Shown piece by piece: positions 32,983-41,621 of a stretch of DNA of 64,000 nt (positions are counted from its first letter, which is position 1; each line of letters opens with the position of its first letter). The notes below the pieces were generated by a model that made no database searches, was not told where the DNA came from, and saw only the letters and a program-made list of their open reading frames with translations. Position numbers and translations under genes: made by a program. This stretch comes from Ethanoligenens sp047722935 (GTDB lineage Bacteria > Bacillota > Clostridia > Oscillospirales > Ethanoligenentaceae): NCBI GenBank assembly GCA_047722935.1, contig JBDNZS010000008.1:1-64000 (forward strand), given 5' to 3'.

Positions 32983-34252
32983 CGACATTTCCTCCCAGCA
33001 TGTTGAAATCGGTGAAAAATGCGGGATACGATTTGCGGATGGCCTCGGCACCCGCAATTTCGGCTTCACGGGAACTGTATGCCGCCGCGACCGAAAGTGC
33101 CATGACGATGCGGTGATCTCCTGCCCCGTCCAGCGTGGGTATGGTGCCGCCGGTTACCGCAGGTGCGGACAGCCCGCCATGGATGACCAACCCGTCCGGC
33201 AGCTCCTCAATCTGTGCCCCCAGTTTGCCCAGCCCCACCGCGATGGTGTGCAGGCGGTCGCTCTCTTTGATGCGTAGGCGCGCCGCGTTTTTGATGGTGG
33301 TGGTACCGGAAGCAAAACAGGCCGTCGCCGCCAGGATGGGAACGAGATCGGGAATCTGTGCCGCATCAATCTCAATGCCGTGCAAAGGCGCGGCGGCGGC
33401 GGAAACGGCGTCCGCTGTGCGGGTGATTTTAGCGCCGAACTGTTCCAGCAGATCAATTATTGCTTTGTCTCCCTGCTTGGAATTGACGCGCATCCCATCA
33501 ACGGTGACCGGTCCGCCCAGTGCGCCTGCCGCCAGCCAAAACGCGGCCTGTGACCAATCGCCTTCCACGGTGAAATCACGCGGCTGGTACTGCTGCGCGC
33601 CAGGAATATCATAACCGTTCGCAACAGGATGGATGGTAACGCCAAAATCCCGCAGCACATCCAGTGTGAGTTCAATGTAGCCGACCGATTCCAGTGGGGT
33701 GGTCAGACGAATCTGGCTGTTTCCGGACAGCAGTGGCAGAGCAAGCAGCAGACCGGTGATGAACTGCGAACTAACATTTCCGGGTAACGTAAAAGTACCG
33801 GGCCGGAGTGCGCCGCTGATGGTAAGAGGCAGACCGCTTTCGGTGCGGCAGTCAACTCCGGCTTTGGGCAAACAGTCGAGGTAGGGGCCAATGGGGCGTT
33901 GCGGCAGCCGGCCACGCCCTACAAAGGTAAAGTCGCCGCCGCAGACTGCGGCGATCGGGATGAGAAAGCGCAGTGTAGAACCAGATTCCAAACAGTCGAT
34001 TGTACCAGATAATGTACTATATGTATTTTTTCCATCCACCAAAAGTCCGTTTGCTTCGCTCTGAATGGAAGCCCCCAGTGCGCGCATGGCCCCAATGGTA
34101 GCCCGCATGTCATCGGACTCGGTAAATGGCGTGACACGGCAAGGCCCTTTAGCCAACGCGGCGCAGATAATGCCCCGGTGCGCGGCACTTTTGGAGGGCG
34201 GCGGTGTGACCGTGCCAATCAATGCTCCTGCGCGTATGCGTACGTGTCCCAT
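32963..34252 (-). CDS. aroA: 3-phosphoshikimate 1-carboxyvinyltransferase (EPSP synthase)
   Basis: 429 residues. Key motifs: PPSKSAAHRGIICAALA near the N-terminus, VGRGRLPQRPIGPYLDCL, LPGNVSSQFITGLLLALPLL and RIKESDRLHTIAVGL. The PQRPI stretch replaces RxRPM of E. coli. It adds enolpyruvate to shikimate-3-phosphate. The ATG after GAGGAG was chosen; the longer frame adds 26 residues reading from the promoter-like region. It follows two hairpins after aroB, so it may also have its own promoter. Confidence 0.95.
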   Translation of the reverse strand: MGHVRIRAGALIGTVTPPPSKSAAHRGIICAALAKGPCRVTPFTESDDMRATIGAMRALGASIQSEANGLLVDGKNTYSTLSGTIDCLESGSTLRFLIPIAAVCGGDFTFVGRGRLPQRPIGPYLDCLPKAGVDCRTESGLPLTISGALRPGTFTLPGNVSSQFITGLLLALPLLSGNSQIRLTTPLESVGYIELTLDVLRDFGVTIHPVANGYDIPGAQQYQPRDFTVEGDWSQAAFWLAAGALGGPVTVDGMRVNSKQGDKAIIDLLEQFGAKITRTADAVSAAAAPLHGIEIDAAQIPDLVPILAATACFASGTTTIKNAARLRIKESDRLHTIAVGLGKLGAQIEELPDGLVIHGGLSAPAVTGGTIPTLDGAGDHRIVMALSVAAAYSSREAEIAGAEAIRKSYPAFFTDFNMLGGNVDVFNLG

Positions 34253-34286
34253 GATAAAACTCCTCGTATTTTTACTATCTATTTTA

Positions 34287-34300
34287 CCGATTATAATCGG
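34287..34300. promoter_or_regulatory. Palindrome overlapping a possible aroA -10 box
   Basis: CCGATTATAATCGG is a perfect 14-base palindrome containing TATAAT, 35 bases ahead of the aroA start. A CTGACA lies 19 bases upstream on the minus strand. This may be a weak internal promoter with an operator; not certain. Confidence 0.35.
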
Positions 34301-34397
34301 ATTTGCCTCGTTTTTGTCAGATGCTGCCAACTAAACGGGAGCGGAGGCAGCCGCTTTTATAATAGTATACCATGTTTTTATCCTGCCGTGTGTATGT

Positions 34398-34437
34398 TGT
34401 CAAAAACCGAACGGAATATTCCGTTCGGTTTTTGACA
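34398..34437. terminator. Perfect 40-base palindrome between aroB and aroA
   Basis: The half-site TGTCAAAAACCGAACGGAAT is repeated exactly in inverse, giving a loop-free 20-pair stem whose inner part ends in T5 on both strands. It looks like a bidirectional terminator, or a protein-binding palindrome. It sits within a run of genes all on the minus strand, so it would reduce aroA-aroC-pheA expression. Confidence 0.7.
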
Positions 34438-34439
34438 GA

Positions 34440-34472
34440 AAAAACGGTGCGGCAGTTTTGAGAACTGCCGTC
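34440..34472 (-). terminator. Terminator directly after aroB
   Basis: CGGCAGTT / AACTGCCG stem followed on the minus strand by CACCG and T6, a few bases after the aroB stop and just before the 40-base palindrome. Confidence 0.65.
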
Positions 34473-34476
34473 AAAA

Positions 34477-35532
34477 TCACAATCCCAAAAAAGCGGGCAA
34501 ATCTGTGATTGGCAGGGTGTGAACGAATGCGTCCCCGATGCCATGCAGCAGTACAAGATTGATATTGCCGCCCGCGCGCTTTTTATCATTCTGCGCAGCG
34601 TGTACCACGTTGATTAATGGAAGCGGGTAGTCGATGGGCAGATGATATTTTGTAAGCAGTGTATCAATCTGTGTCACCGTGCCGGCGGGGGTCAGCCCGT
34701 TTTTTTCCGCATACCGTGTGATGAGGTGCATCCCGACAGCCACCGCCGCGCCATGGCTTATGCCGTTGTAATGCAGGCATTTTTCCACTGCGTGGCCCAG
34801 TGTGTGCCCGAAATTGAGCAGCATCCGCTCCCCTTTTTCGCGCTCATCGTGTTCCACTACATCACGTTTGATTTTGACATTTTCCGCAATGATTGCGGGC
34901 AGCGCGGCAGGAAGATCGTCACAGGCGGCCAACTGGTCATACAACGGCCGGCTGCGGATACAGGCGTGCTTAACAATTTCGCCCATGCCGCAGGCAATAT
35001 TTTCAGCGTCCAATGTGTGCAGCACATCGGGGTCGCAGATCACCATGCGCGGCTGCCAAAAAGCGCCCGCCAGATTTTTTCCTTCCGGCAGATCGACTGC
35101 CGTTTTGCCGCCCACCGATGAATCCACCTGCGCCAGCAAGGTAGTGGGTACTTGTATGAAATCCACACCGCGCATGTAGGTAGCGGCGGCGAACCCTGCC
35201 GCATCACCTACCACGCCGCCGCCCAGCGCAATCACAAGGTCGGCGCGTGTGAGGTCGCTTTGTGCGAAAAAGGAATAAAGCGCCAGCAGCGTCTGCATGT
35301 TTTTGGATGCTTCCCCTGCCTCGAAAGCGTAAAGTGGTGCCTCAAACCCCGCCGCTTCAAGGCTGGCGCGTACCTGTGCGCCATAAAGCGGACCGACGTT
35401 GGTGTCGGTGACGATGACGGCTTTTTTCGTGCGCGCAACGCCTACTGCCAGAGACCCAATATCGTTTAGAATGCCGCGCCCGAGATGAATATCATACGGG
35501 CGCCCGGTTTGTACCGGTATGATTTCTGTCAT
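34477..35532 (-). CDS. aroB: 3-dehydroquinate synthase
   Basis: 351 residues, NAD-dependent, the second shikimate-pathway step. Motifs: IALGGGVVGDAAGFAAATYMRG, VPTTLLAQVDSSVGGKTAVD, and the zinc ligands in GEIVKHACI, NFGHTLGHAVE and ISHGAAVAVGM. Two ATGs four codons apart are possible; I used the inner one, which gives the usual N-terminus. It lies 43 bases after the tyrA stop. Confidence 0.95.
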   Translation of the reverse strand: MTEIIPVQTGRPYDIHLGRGILNDIGSLAVGVARTKKAVIVTDTNVGPLYGAQVRASLEAAGFEAPLYAFEAGEASKNMQTLLALYSFFAQSDLTRADLVIALGGGVVGDAAGFAAATYMRGVDFIQVPTTLLAQVDSSVGGKTAVDLPEGKNLAGAFWQPRMVICDPDVLHTLDAENIACGMGEIVKHACIRSRPLYDQLAACDDLPAALPAIIAENVKIKRDVVEHDEREKGERMLLNFGHTLGHAVEKCLHYNGISHGAAVAVGMHLITRYAEKNGLTPAGTVTQIDTLLTKYHLPIDYPLPLINVVHAAQNDKKRAGGNINLVLLHGIGDAFVHTLPITDLPAFLGL

Positions 35533-35575
35533 TTGGTTCCGCATGTCCTTTCTGTATGTGGCAAGCACAGATTGG

Positions 35576-36436
35576 TCAGGAGTTGCCTGTTCCGTCCCGG
35601 TCTTTACGTTTCCGTGCTTGTTTGAGCAGTGTTTCCAGAGCGTTCCGGTCATCAGCCGCCACCGCATCCCGTAGGATCTGCAGATGGTTAATCATCTCGT
35701 CCATCTCGGCACAGAACGCATCCTTGTTCTCCAAAAACAATTCCGCCCAAAGCGTGGGATTGATGTGTGCCACGCGCGATACATCCCGATAGCTGCCCGC
35801 CGAATAACCTTTGTGGTCTGGACAGGACGAGCTGAGGACATAGGCACAGGCCAGCGCGTGCGGCAGTTGGGAGGTGAAGGCAATCATTCGGTCATGATGC
35901 GCCGGGTTGGTCACCACCACCTGTGCAAAGCCCAAACGGTGCAGTAATTGCTCCAGCGGGGCAATCTGCGGTAGGTCTGATGCGGGCGGGGTGAGCAGAA
36001 AACTAGCACCGGCAAACAGGTCGGCACGCGCGGCGCGAAATCCGCCGAACTCGCTGCCTGCCATGGGATGCCCGCCGATGAATGTAAAGCCGCTTGCTTC
36101 CGCAATCGGGGTCAATTCCTCTACGATGCGGCCCTTGATGCCGCAACAATCCACCACCACGCAGCCCTTTTTAAAGCGAGCCGCATTTTCGCGTACAAAG
36201 CCGATGGCCGCGTCGGGGTAAAGCGCGATGAAAACAATATCCGCGCCGAACAATTTGTCCGGTAAGGCGGACGCTGGGATGCCCTCCGCGTTAGCCGCCA
36301 GAACGGTGTCTTCGTCAAGGTCAAACCCAGCCACCTGTACGCCGGTTTGCCGGAGCGCCAGAGCAAGCGAACCGCCGATTAGCCCTAAACCGGCCACACC
36401 CGCGCGGGAAAACGGAACATCAGATGCTTCTTTCAT
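35576..36436 (-). CDS. tyrA: Prephenate dehydrogenase
   Basis: 286 residues. N-terminal NAD-binding Rossmann fold (GVAGLGLIGGSLALALR), then FIGGHPMAGSEFGG with the catalytic His and a helical dimerisation domain. It makes 4-hydroxyphenylpyruvate, the tyrosine precursor. There is no chorismate mutase or ACT domain, so this is the short monofunctional form. The ribosome site is weak; the ATG lies 14 bases after the DAHP synthase stop, suggesting coupling. Confidence 0.93.
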   Translation of the reverse strand: MKEASDVPFSRAGVAGLGLIGGSLALALRQTGVQVAGFDLDEDTVLAANAEGIPASALPDKLFGADIVFIALYPDAAIGFVRENAARFKKGCVVVDCCGIKGRIVEELTPIAEASGFTFIGGHPMAGSEFGGFRAARADLFAGASFLLTPPASDLPQIAPLEQLLHRLGFAQVVVTNPAHHDRMIAFTSQLPHALACAYVLSSSCPDHKGYSAGSYRDVSRVAHINPTLWAELFLENKDAFCAEMDEMINHLQILRDAVAADDRNALETLLKQARKRKDRDGTGNS

Positions 36437-36449
36437 ATGAAGGAGCCGT

Positions 36450-37460
36450 TTACAGAGTGCGGTCGACAACCTGCGCGAGCGGCGCAAGGCGATTCATAAT
36501 GCCGTCGAACTGGTCGGGCGTGAGGGACTGCGCGCCGTCGGAGAGGGCTTTTGCGGGGTTGTTGTGCACTTCGATCATCAGACCGTCAGCACCGGCGGCA
36601 ACGGAGGCTTTGCTCAGCGGCTCCACCATCCAGGGCAGGCCTGCCGCGTGGCTGGGGTCAATGATGATCGGCAGGTGGGAAAGACGTTTGAGCACCGGGA
36701 TGGCGGAGATGTCCAGCGTGTTGCGGGTGAACGTCTCGTAGGTGCGGATGCCGCGCTCGCAGAGGATAACTTTTTCATTGCCGCGGCTCATAATGTATTC
36801 CGCGCTCATCAGCATTTCCTCATAGGTGTTTGCAAGACCACGTTTGAGCAGGATGGGTTTGTCCGTTTTACCCAGTTCCTTGAGCAGTTCAAAGTTCTGC
36901 ATACTGCGCGCGCCAACCTGAATAACGTCCACATCGGAGAACAGGTCGAGGTCTTCGGTGTTCATGATCTCGGTCACGATGGGCAGACCGGTTTCTTTGC
37001 GCGCGATGCGGAGAAGTTCCAGTCCTTCGGCGTGCAGACCCTGGAACGAGTACGGCGAGGTGCGGGGTTTGAACGCGCCGCCGCGCAGGAAGGTGGCGCC
37101 CGCCGCCTTGACGCGTTTGGCTACTTCGATGATCTGTTCCTCGCACTCTACCGAGCAGGGGCCCGCGATGACGGTCAGTTTTTTACCGCCGATGATGTGG
37201 TCGCCCACTTTGATTTCGGTATTGTCGGGATGAAACTTGCGGTTGGCCTTTTTGTATGGCTCTTGCACGCGCTTGACAGAGTCGACGGCTTCCTGTGCTT
37301 GCACGGCAGTAATATCAATCGAGGAAGTATCCCCCAGCAGACCGAGAATGGTGGTCTGTGTCCCCTCTGTAACGCTCACTTTAACACCAAATCCTTCTAA
37401 AAATTGTTTCAGTTCGCCTTGCTTGTCTTTGGTTACACCGTTTTTCAATACCACGATCAT
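36450..37460 (-). CDS. aroF: DAHP synthase (type I-beta, with N-terminal ferredoxin-like domain)
   Basis: 336 residues. The first step of the shikimate pathway, condensing erythrose-4-phosphate and PEP. The N-terminal domain (about 1-70, IVVLKNGVTKDKQGELKQFL) is the ACT-like module of the Thermotoga type that can carry Tyr/Phe inhibition. The barrel follows, with VIAGPCSVEC, RGGAFKPRTSPYSFQG and IIDPSHAAG. It is the first structural gene of the operon and lies behind the aromatic attenuator. RBS GGAGGG. Confidence 0.95.
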   Translation of the reverse strand: MIVVLKNGVTKDKQGELKQFLEGFGVKVSVTEGTQTTILGLLGDTSSIDITAVQAQEAVDSVKRVQEPYKKANRKFHPDNTEIKVGDHIIGGKKLTVIAGPCSVECEEQIIEVAKRVKAAGATFLRGGAFKPRTSPYSFQGLHAEGLELLRIARKETGLPIVTEIMNTEDLDLFSDVDVIQVGARSMQNFELLKELGKTDKPILLKRGLANTYEEMLMSAEYIMSRGNEKVILCERGIRTYETFTRNTLDISAIPVLKRLSHLPIIIDPSHAAGLPWMVEPLSKASVAAGADGLMIEVHNNPAKALSDGAQSLTPDQFDGIMNRLAPLAQVVDRTL

Positions 37461-37500
37461 ATTCAAACCCTCCGATGGCTTGGCACTTGCCCCTGCGCGC

Positions 37501-37532
37501 AAAATAAAAGGAGGCTCATTTCCATGAGCCCC
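37501..37532 (-). terminator. Attenuator terminator of the aro operon
   Basis: Minus-strand stem GGGCTCAT / ATGAGCCT with a four-base loop, followed by TTTTATTTT, 40 bases ahead of aroF. Its 5' arm includes CTCATGG, complementary to CCATGAG at the leader-peptide stop codon, the basis for a competing antiterminator. Confidence 0.88.
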
Positions 37533-37569
37533 CGCAGGTGTTCAGCGTATCAATCGTGGCGATACATCC

Positions 37570-37665
37570 TCATGGTTTTGCATATGTGCAGCACAAAGAA
37601 CCGGTGCTAAAGTAAAAGCCCGGAAAAAATGTGCCGTAAAATGCAAAGACCTTACTGGAAACCAT
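37570..37665 (-). CDS. Aromatic leader peptide of the aro operon
   Basis: A 31-codon frame with ATG seven bases after GGGAGGT. The product contains VFAFYGTFFPGFYFS: six Phe and two Tyr among 13 residues, followed later by another Tyr. Promoter, ribosome site, peptide and terminator come in the order of a classical amino-acid attenuator. When Phe- or Tyr-tRNA is scarce, a ribosome stalled here would leave CCATGAG (at the stop codon) free to pair with the terminator arm; a ribosome reaching the stop would cover it. Confidence 0.9.
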   Translation of the reverse strand: MVSSKVFAFYGTFFPGFYFSTGSLCCTYAKP

Positions 37666-37697
37666 GAGATGTACCTCCCTCTTTTTGAACTGACTTT

Positions 37698-37726
37698 ATC
37701 TTAAAGCAAACGCGCGCAATTGTCAA
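37698..37726 (-). promoter_or_regulatory. Promoter of the aro operon
   Basis: Consensus TTGACA and TAAGAT, 17 bases apart, on the minus strand, about 25 bases ahead of the leader peptide. The 70 bases between this and the aroK stop show no terminator. Confidence 0.88.
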
Positions 37727-37810
37727 TAGAAAATTTGGGATTTTAACATCTAAAAGCCCTAAAGTTTTTTGCACACGGTAAAATAGTGGTACCTTTACGG
37801 TTCGGCTGGC

Positions 37811-38371
37811 TTAAAAGAGGTCGGTTGGCGGCTCCGGTTCCAGACCTGCGCAAAAATCCGGCAGATTCTGTACGGCCTGCCAGACGCGCTCAGCCATTTG
37901 AGATACCGGGAGGTCTCCACGGTTTTCTACCACCAGATCGGCGGCGGCACGGTAGAACGGCAGGCGCTTTTTGTAGAGTTCGCGCAGGGCGCGTCCGCGG
38001 TCAGGCGCATTGAGCAGCGGGCGGGAGCGGTCACCGTGCAGGCGCTTCTGCACCACATACAACGGCACATCAAGCAAAACAATCACGCCGCCCTTGCGAA
38101 ACGCCCGCACATTTTCAGCGCGCATGACAGCACCGCCGCCGGTCGCGATGATCTGCCCGCTTTGCCTGGAAAGTGAGGCTGCCGCTCGTTTTTCCAATTC
38201 CCGAAAATAGGCTTCCCCTTTTTCGCGGAAAATGGCGGAGACCCGTTTGCCTTCCTGTTTCTCGATATAGCGATCCATGTCTACAAACCGCGCACCGGTC
38301 AGGGCTGCCATTGCCGCGCCCACGCTCGATTTGCCGCTGCCCATGAAGCCGCAGAGCACCACGTTTTTCAT
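37811..38371 (-). CDS. aroK: Shikimate kinase
   Basis: 186 residues. Walker A GFMGSGKSS (8-16), the shikimate-binding Asp in FVDMDRYIE, FREKGEAYFRELE, the TGGGAV loop and the lid RSRPLLN. It phosphorylates shikimate at O3. The ATG is three bases after the aroE stop, so aroE-aroK are one transcript; the main aro operon begins with its own promoter downstream. Confidence 0.95.
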   Translation of the reverse strand: MKNVVLCGFMGSGKSSVGAAMAALTGARFVDMDRYIEKQEGKRVSAIFREKGEAYFRELEKRAAASLSRQSGQIIATGGGAVMRAENVRAFRKGGVIVLLDVPLYVVQKRLHGDRSRPLLNAPDRGRALRELYKKRLPFYRAAADLVVENRGDLPVSQMAERVWQAVQNLPDFCAGLEPEPPTDLF

Positions 38372-38374
38372 CGT

Positions 38375-39214
38375 TTATGCAAAATGCTCCTTTATGTAAG
38401 CGGCCATGTCGTGGCACAGCGTGTCAATGTCTTCGGGTGAAAACGTCTTCCCTGTCCAGATCTCCTGTGCGGCGGCGGCCTGCCACACCAACATGGCCAG
38501 TCCGTTTTGCACTTTTGCACCCGCTGCGCGTACCCGTGAGAGCAGGGCGGTTTCTGTCGGATTATAGATTGTGTCAAACACGGCACGTGCCGAACGTGCA
38601 ACATTCAGTGGCACGGGGATGTCCTTTATGTCCGGGTACATGCCGACCGGTGTGCCGTTGAGGATCAGGTCGAAACTGCCGCTGAGGTAGGCCAGCGCAG
38701 ACGGCTCGACGCGGCTGCCCGGATAACGTGCGGTAAGCTCGTCCGCAAACGCGGATGCTTTGCCATAGGTGCGCGCGCCTACGGTAAGGGCACAACCACG
38801 CTCCAACGCTTCGCAAGCCATCATGTGTGCGACCCCGCCCGTTCCGCAAAGCAGGACGTTGCCCGTGAGCGGAATATCCGCCTGTGTGAGGGCGCGCAGA
38901 AATCCAGTCACATCGGTGTTGAAGCCTGTCAGGCCGTTCCCGGTGCGTTTAATGGTGTTCACTGCACCATACCGTGCCGCGCGTCCATCCACCATATCGA
39001 GCAGCGGCAAAAGCGATTGCTTATAAGGAATAGTAACGTTGAAGCCGTCCAGTGCGCGCAGGGCGGGCAGGTGGTTTTCCAGCTCTTCCGGGGGGAAATC
39101 CATCAGCTCATAGCTTCCCTGCGTACCGGAAAGCGCGAACAGACGCCGATGAACCTCCGGGGAGATGCTGTGGCCAAGTGGATGGCCGATGAGGCCGCAT
39201 GTAAATTGACCCAT
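38375..39214 (-). CDS. aroE: Shikimate dehydrogenase (NADP)
   Basis: 279 residues. Substrate-binding N-terminus GLIGHPLGHSISPEVHRRLF, catalytic Lys in NVTIPYKQSLLP, and the NADP fold with CGTGGVAHMMACEALERG. The DAWP-type asparagine motif is present as NTDVTGFLRAL. RBS TCGGAGGAA. It is the first gene of the aroE-aroK unit. The ~130 bases upstream are AT-rich, with no clear consensus promoter. Confidence 0.94.
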   Translation of the reverse strand: MGQFTCGLIGHPLGHSISPEVHRRLFALSGTQGSYELMDFPPEELENHLPALRALDGFNVTIPYKQSLLPLLDMVDGRAARYGAVNTIKRTGNGLTGFNTDVTGFLRALTQADIPLTGNVLLCGTGGVAHMMACEALERGCALTVGARTYGKASAFADELTARYPGSRVEPSALAYLSGSFDLILNGTPVGMYPDIKDIPVPLNVARSARAVFDTIYNPTETALLSRVRAAGAKVQNGLAMLVWQAAAAQEIWTGKTFSPEDIDTLCHDMAAYIKEHFA

Positions 39215-39343
39215 GTAAATTCCTCCGATATCAATTTATAGGAGATGGTTGAAATTGCTGGTTGCGGGGTGTTTTAGGCACAAATGTTACGTAAAACAGC
39301 AACTGCGTCCTTCAGCAAAATGTACGGTAAGGCGGGTGATTAT

Positions 39344-39373
39344 GAAAAAACCGCCATGACGCAATGACGGTTA
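39344..39373 (-). terminator. Terminator after fabD
   Basis: AACCG(t/c)CAT arms with one mismatch and a T6 run on the minus strand, about 60 bases after the fabD stop. Confidence 0.6.
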
Positions 39374-39432
39374 AAAATATGTCGTATGTAAATATGAAGA
39401 TAACCGTGAGAAGTATTATGTTCAGTGCATGG

Positions 39433-40356
39433 TCAAGATTTGAGTGCGCGCAGGCATTTTTCGATTTTTGCGCTGTCATCCAACGGAAACGTGCGGGCGC
39501 CCTTGATACCCTTGCGGATAAAGCTGCAAAGGGTTTTGCCTGGTCCCAGTTCTAAAAAGGTGTCGAATCCTGCCGCTTCCAGGGCGGTCATCTCATTTGA
39601 GAACCGCACAGGGCTGACCATCTGCCGCCGCAGATAATCCGGGATGTTGTCTGTATCCAGAGCGCCGCCTGTCACGTTGGAATAAAGTGGAAACGCGGGC
39701 ACGGCGAACGAAAATCTCTGAATCGTCTTGTGGAAAGAGGCGGACGCGGATGCCATCAGTTCGGAATGGAATGCCGCATTCACCGCGAGCCGCACAGTCT
39801 TTGCACCGCCTGCCTGTAGGGCCGCCGCCGCCGTTGTCGCCGCCGCTTCTTCCCCCGCGATGACAATCTGGCCGGGGCAGTTGTAATTGACCGGGGCAAC
39901 ATAACCGGGCGCGGCGGTGCAGGCGGCTTCGACGACGCTCTCTTCCGCGCCGAGCACGGCGAACATCGTGCCACCGGTTTCCTCAGCGGCGTTCTGCATA
40001 GCTTTTGCACGTGCGTCGATCACCGCGAATCCGGTGGCGGTGTCCATTGCGCCCGCAGCAGCCAGCGCCGACACCTCTCCGAGCGAGAAACCCGCTCCTG
40101 CGTCCGGCGCCACATTGTTCTCTTTTAAGACGGCAAAGACGGCGAGGGAGAGTGTGTAGATGAGCGGTTGTGAAACGGCGGTCTTGGACAGTGTTTCTGC
40201 ATCGCCGTCCCGCGAGAGGGCCAGTACGTCAAAGCCCAATGCTTCAGATGCCTGCGCGTAAACACGCGCGGCAGATGAAAAGTGTGTACACAGGTCCACA
40301 CCCATACCAGGGTACTGTGCGCCCTGGCCGGAAAATAAAAAGGCTGTTTTTCCCAA
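39433..40356 (-). CDS. fabD: Malonyl-CoA:ACP transacylase
   Basis: 307 residues. LGKTAFLFSGQGAQYPGMG at the N-terminus, nucleophile Ser in GFSLGE, and the catalytic His in AFHSELM. It loads malonate onto ACP. TTG start nine bases after GCGGAGG gives the standard N-terminus. It is transcribed away from fabH, an unusual arrangement, since fabD normally lies within the cluster. Confidence 0.95.
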   Translation of the reverse strand: MGKTAFLFSGQGAQYPGMGVDLCTHFSSAARVYAQASEALGFDVLALSRDGDAETLSKTAVSQPLIYTLSLAVFAVLKENNVAPDAGAGFSLGEVSALAAAGAMDTATGFAVIDARAKAMQNAAEETGGTMFAVLGAEESVVEAACTAAPGYVAPVNYNCPGQIVIAGEEAAATTAAAALQAGGAKTVRLAVNAAFHSELMASASASFHKTIQRFSFAVPAFPLYSNVTGGALDTDNIPDYLRRQMVSPVRFSNEMTALEAAGFDTFLELGPGKTLCSFIRKGIKGARTFPLDDSAKIEKCLRALKS

Positions 40357-40556
40357 TTTGTATTGCCTCCGCAAATAAGTATAGGACTGTTTGCCCGGCG
40401 GCGCGTCTTGACAAATCGCCCAAACCCATATAAGATTGGAATGATGAGCATTGTCCGACTGTGGATAAATGCATGTTGCGCTGTTGTAATATTCAAAATG
40501 ATTGCATCAATACTCACTATAACATAACAGATAACAGTGCGCAAGGGGGGAACATC

Positions 40557-41549
40557 ATGTCGAGCGTAAATATTACGGGAACCGGAATGTACATCCCTGC
40601 GCAGATTGTCACGAATGAAGATATGAAGCGCTTTGTGGATACGTCGGACGAATGGATCGTACAGCGTACGGGTATTCGGGAGCGCCATTTTTCCCAAGGG
40701 GAACCAAACTGGTATATGGGTGTGCAGGCGGCAAAGCAGGCCGTCGGGAACGCAGGCGTTGACCCAAAAGAAATCGACGTCATCATCAGCTGCTCCATCA
40801 CGCCGGATTATTTTTATCCGACCATCGCCTGTACGGTGCAGGATGAATTGGGCGCGGACAACGCGTTTTGCTGGAACATGGAGGCCGCGTGCAGTGGGTT
40901 CATCTATGCACTGGATGTGGCGCGCAGCTATTTGGCTGTCGGCTCGGCTAAGACCGTGCTGATTGTGTGCAGTGAGAACATGTCCAAGTCGCTCGACTTT
41001 ACCGACCGTTCCACTTGTGTGCTGTTTGGCGACGGTGCGGCGGCGGCAGTGGTGCAGAAAGGCGATGGTCTGTACGCTTCCTGCATGGGGAGCGACGGGC
41101 GGACCGGCGCTGCCCTGCTGGCACGCGCCCTGCCGCTGGACACACCGTTTGCGACTGAAAAAGACGACCCCAAATACGCCAAATATATGGAGGCCAATGA
41201 CCCATATCTGAAAATGAACGGCCGCGCGGTCTACCGGTTCACGGCGCACGCCATTCCCAATATGGTAACCGGCGCGTGTGAACGCGCGGGTATTCAGGTA
41301 GAGGATCTGGATCTTATCGTGCCGCATCAGGCCAACCTGCGCATTATTGAAACTGCGGCTGAACGCTTGCATGTACCGATGGAAAAAATGTATGTCAATA
41401 TTGACCGTTATGCCAACACGTCCTGCGCATCGGTGCCCATTTGCCTTGCTGAATTGGTGGCAGACGGGCGGCTGAAGCGTGGGGACAAGATTGCGCTGGC
41501 CGGTTTTGGTGGCGGCCTGACCTGCGGCGCGGTTGTGTTTGAATGGTAA
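40557..41549 (+). CDS. fabH: 3-oxoacyl-ACP synthase III (KAS III)
   Basis: 330 residues. Starts fatty acid synthesis by condensing acyl-CoA with malonyl-ACP. Catalytic Cys in EAACSGFIYALD, His in VPHQANLRI and Asn in the NTSCASVPICL segment are all present. The N-terminal ITGTGMYIPAQIVTN and DEWIVQRTGIRER are typical. The ATG behind AAGGGGGG was chosen. It heads fabH-G-F-accB-fabZ-accC-D-A. No FapR or FabT operator that I recognise is upstream. Confidence 0.96.
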   Translation: MSSVNITGTGMYIPAQIVTNEDMKRFVDTSDEWIVQRTGIRERHFSQGEPNWYMGVQAAKQAVGNAGVDPKEIDVIISCSITPDYFYPTIACTVQDELGADNAFCWNMEAACSGFIYALDVARSYLAVGSAKTVLIVCSENMSKSLDFTDRSTCVLFGDGAAAAVVQKGDGLYASCMGSDGRTGAALLARALPLDTPFATEKDDPKYAKYMEANDPYLKMNGRAVYRFTAHAIPNMVTGACERAGIQVEDLDLIVPHQANLRIIETAAERLHVPMEKMYVNIDRYANTSCASVPICLAELVADGRLKRGDKIALAGFGGGLTCGAVVFEW

Positions 41550-41621
41550 GCGATTGATTGGAAAGCAGCGACCGAACAGTGCAGTGCTTGTTCCACAAAC
41601 ACTGCAAAAGGAGGAAACGGC

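Noticed and set aside
40125..41372. 415-codon open frame on the minus strand spanning fabD and fabH
   Set aside because: It covers parts of two certain genes in other frames and crosses their divergent promoter region; the translation has no domain pattern.
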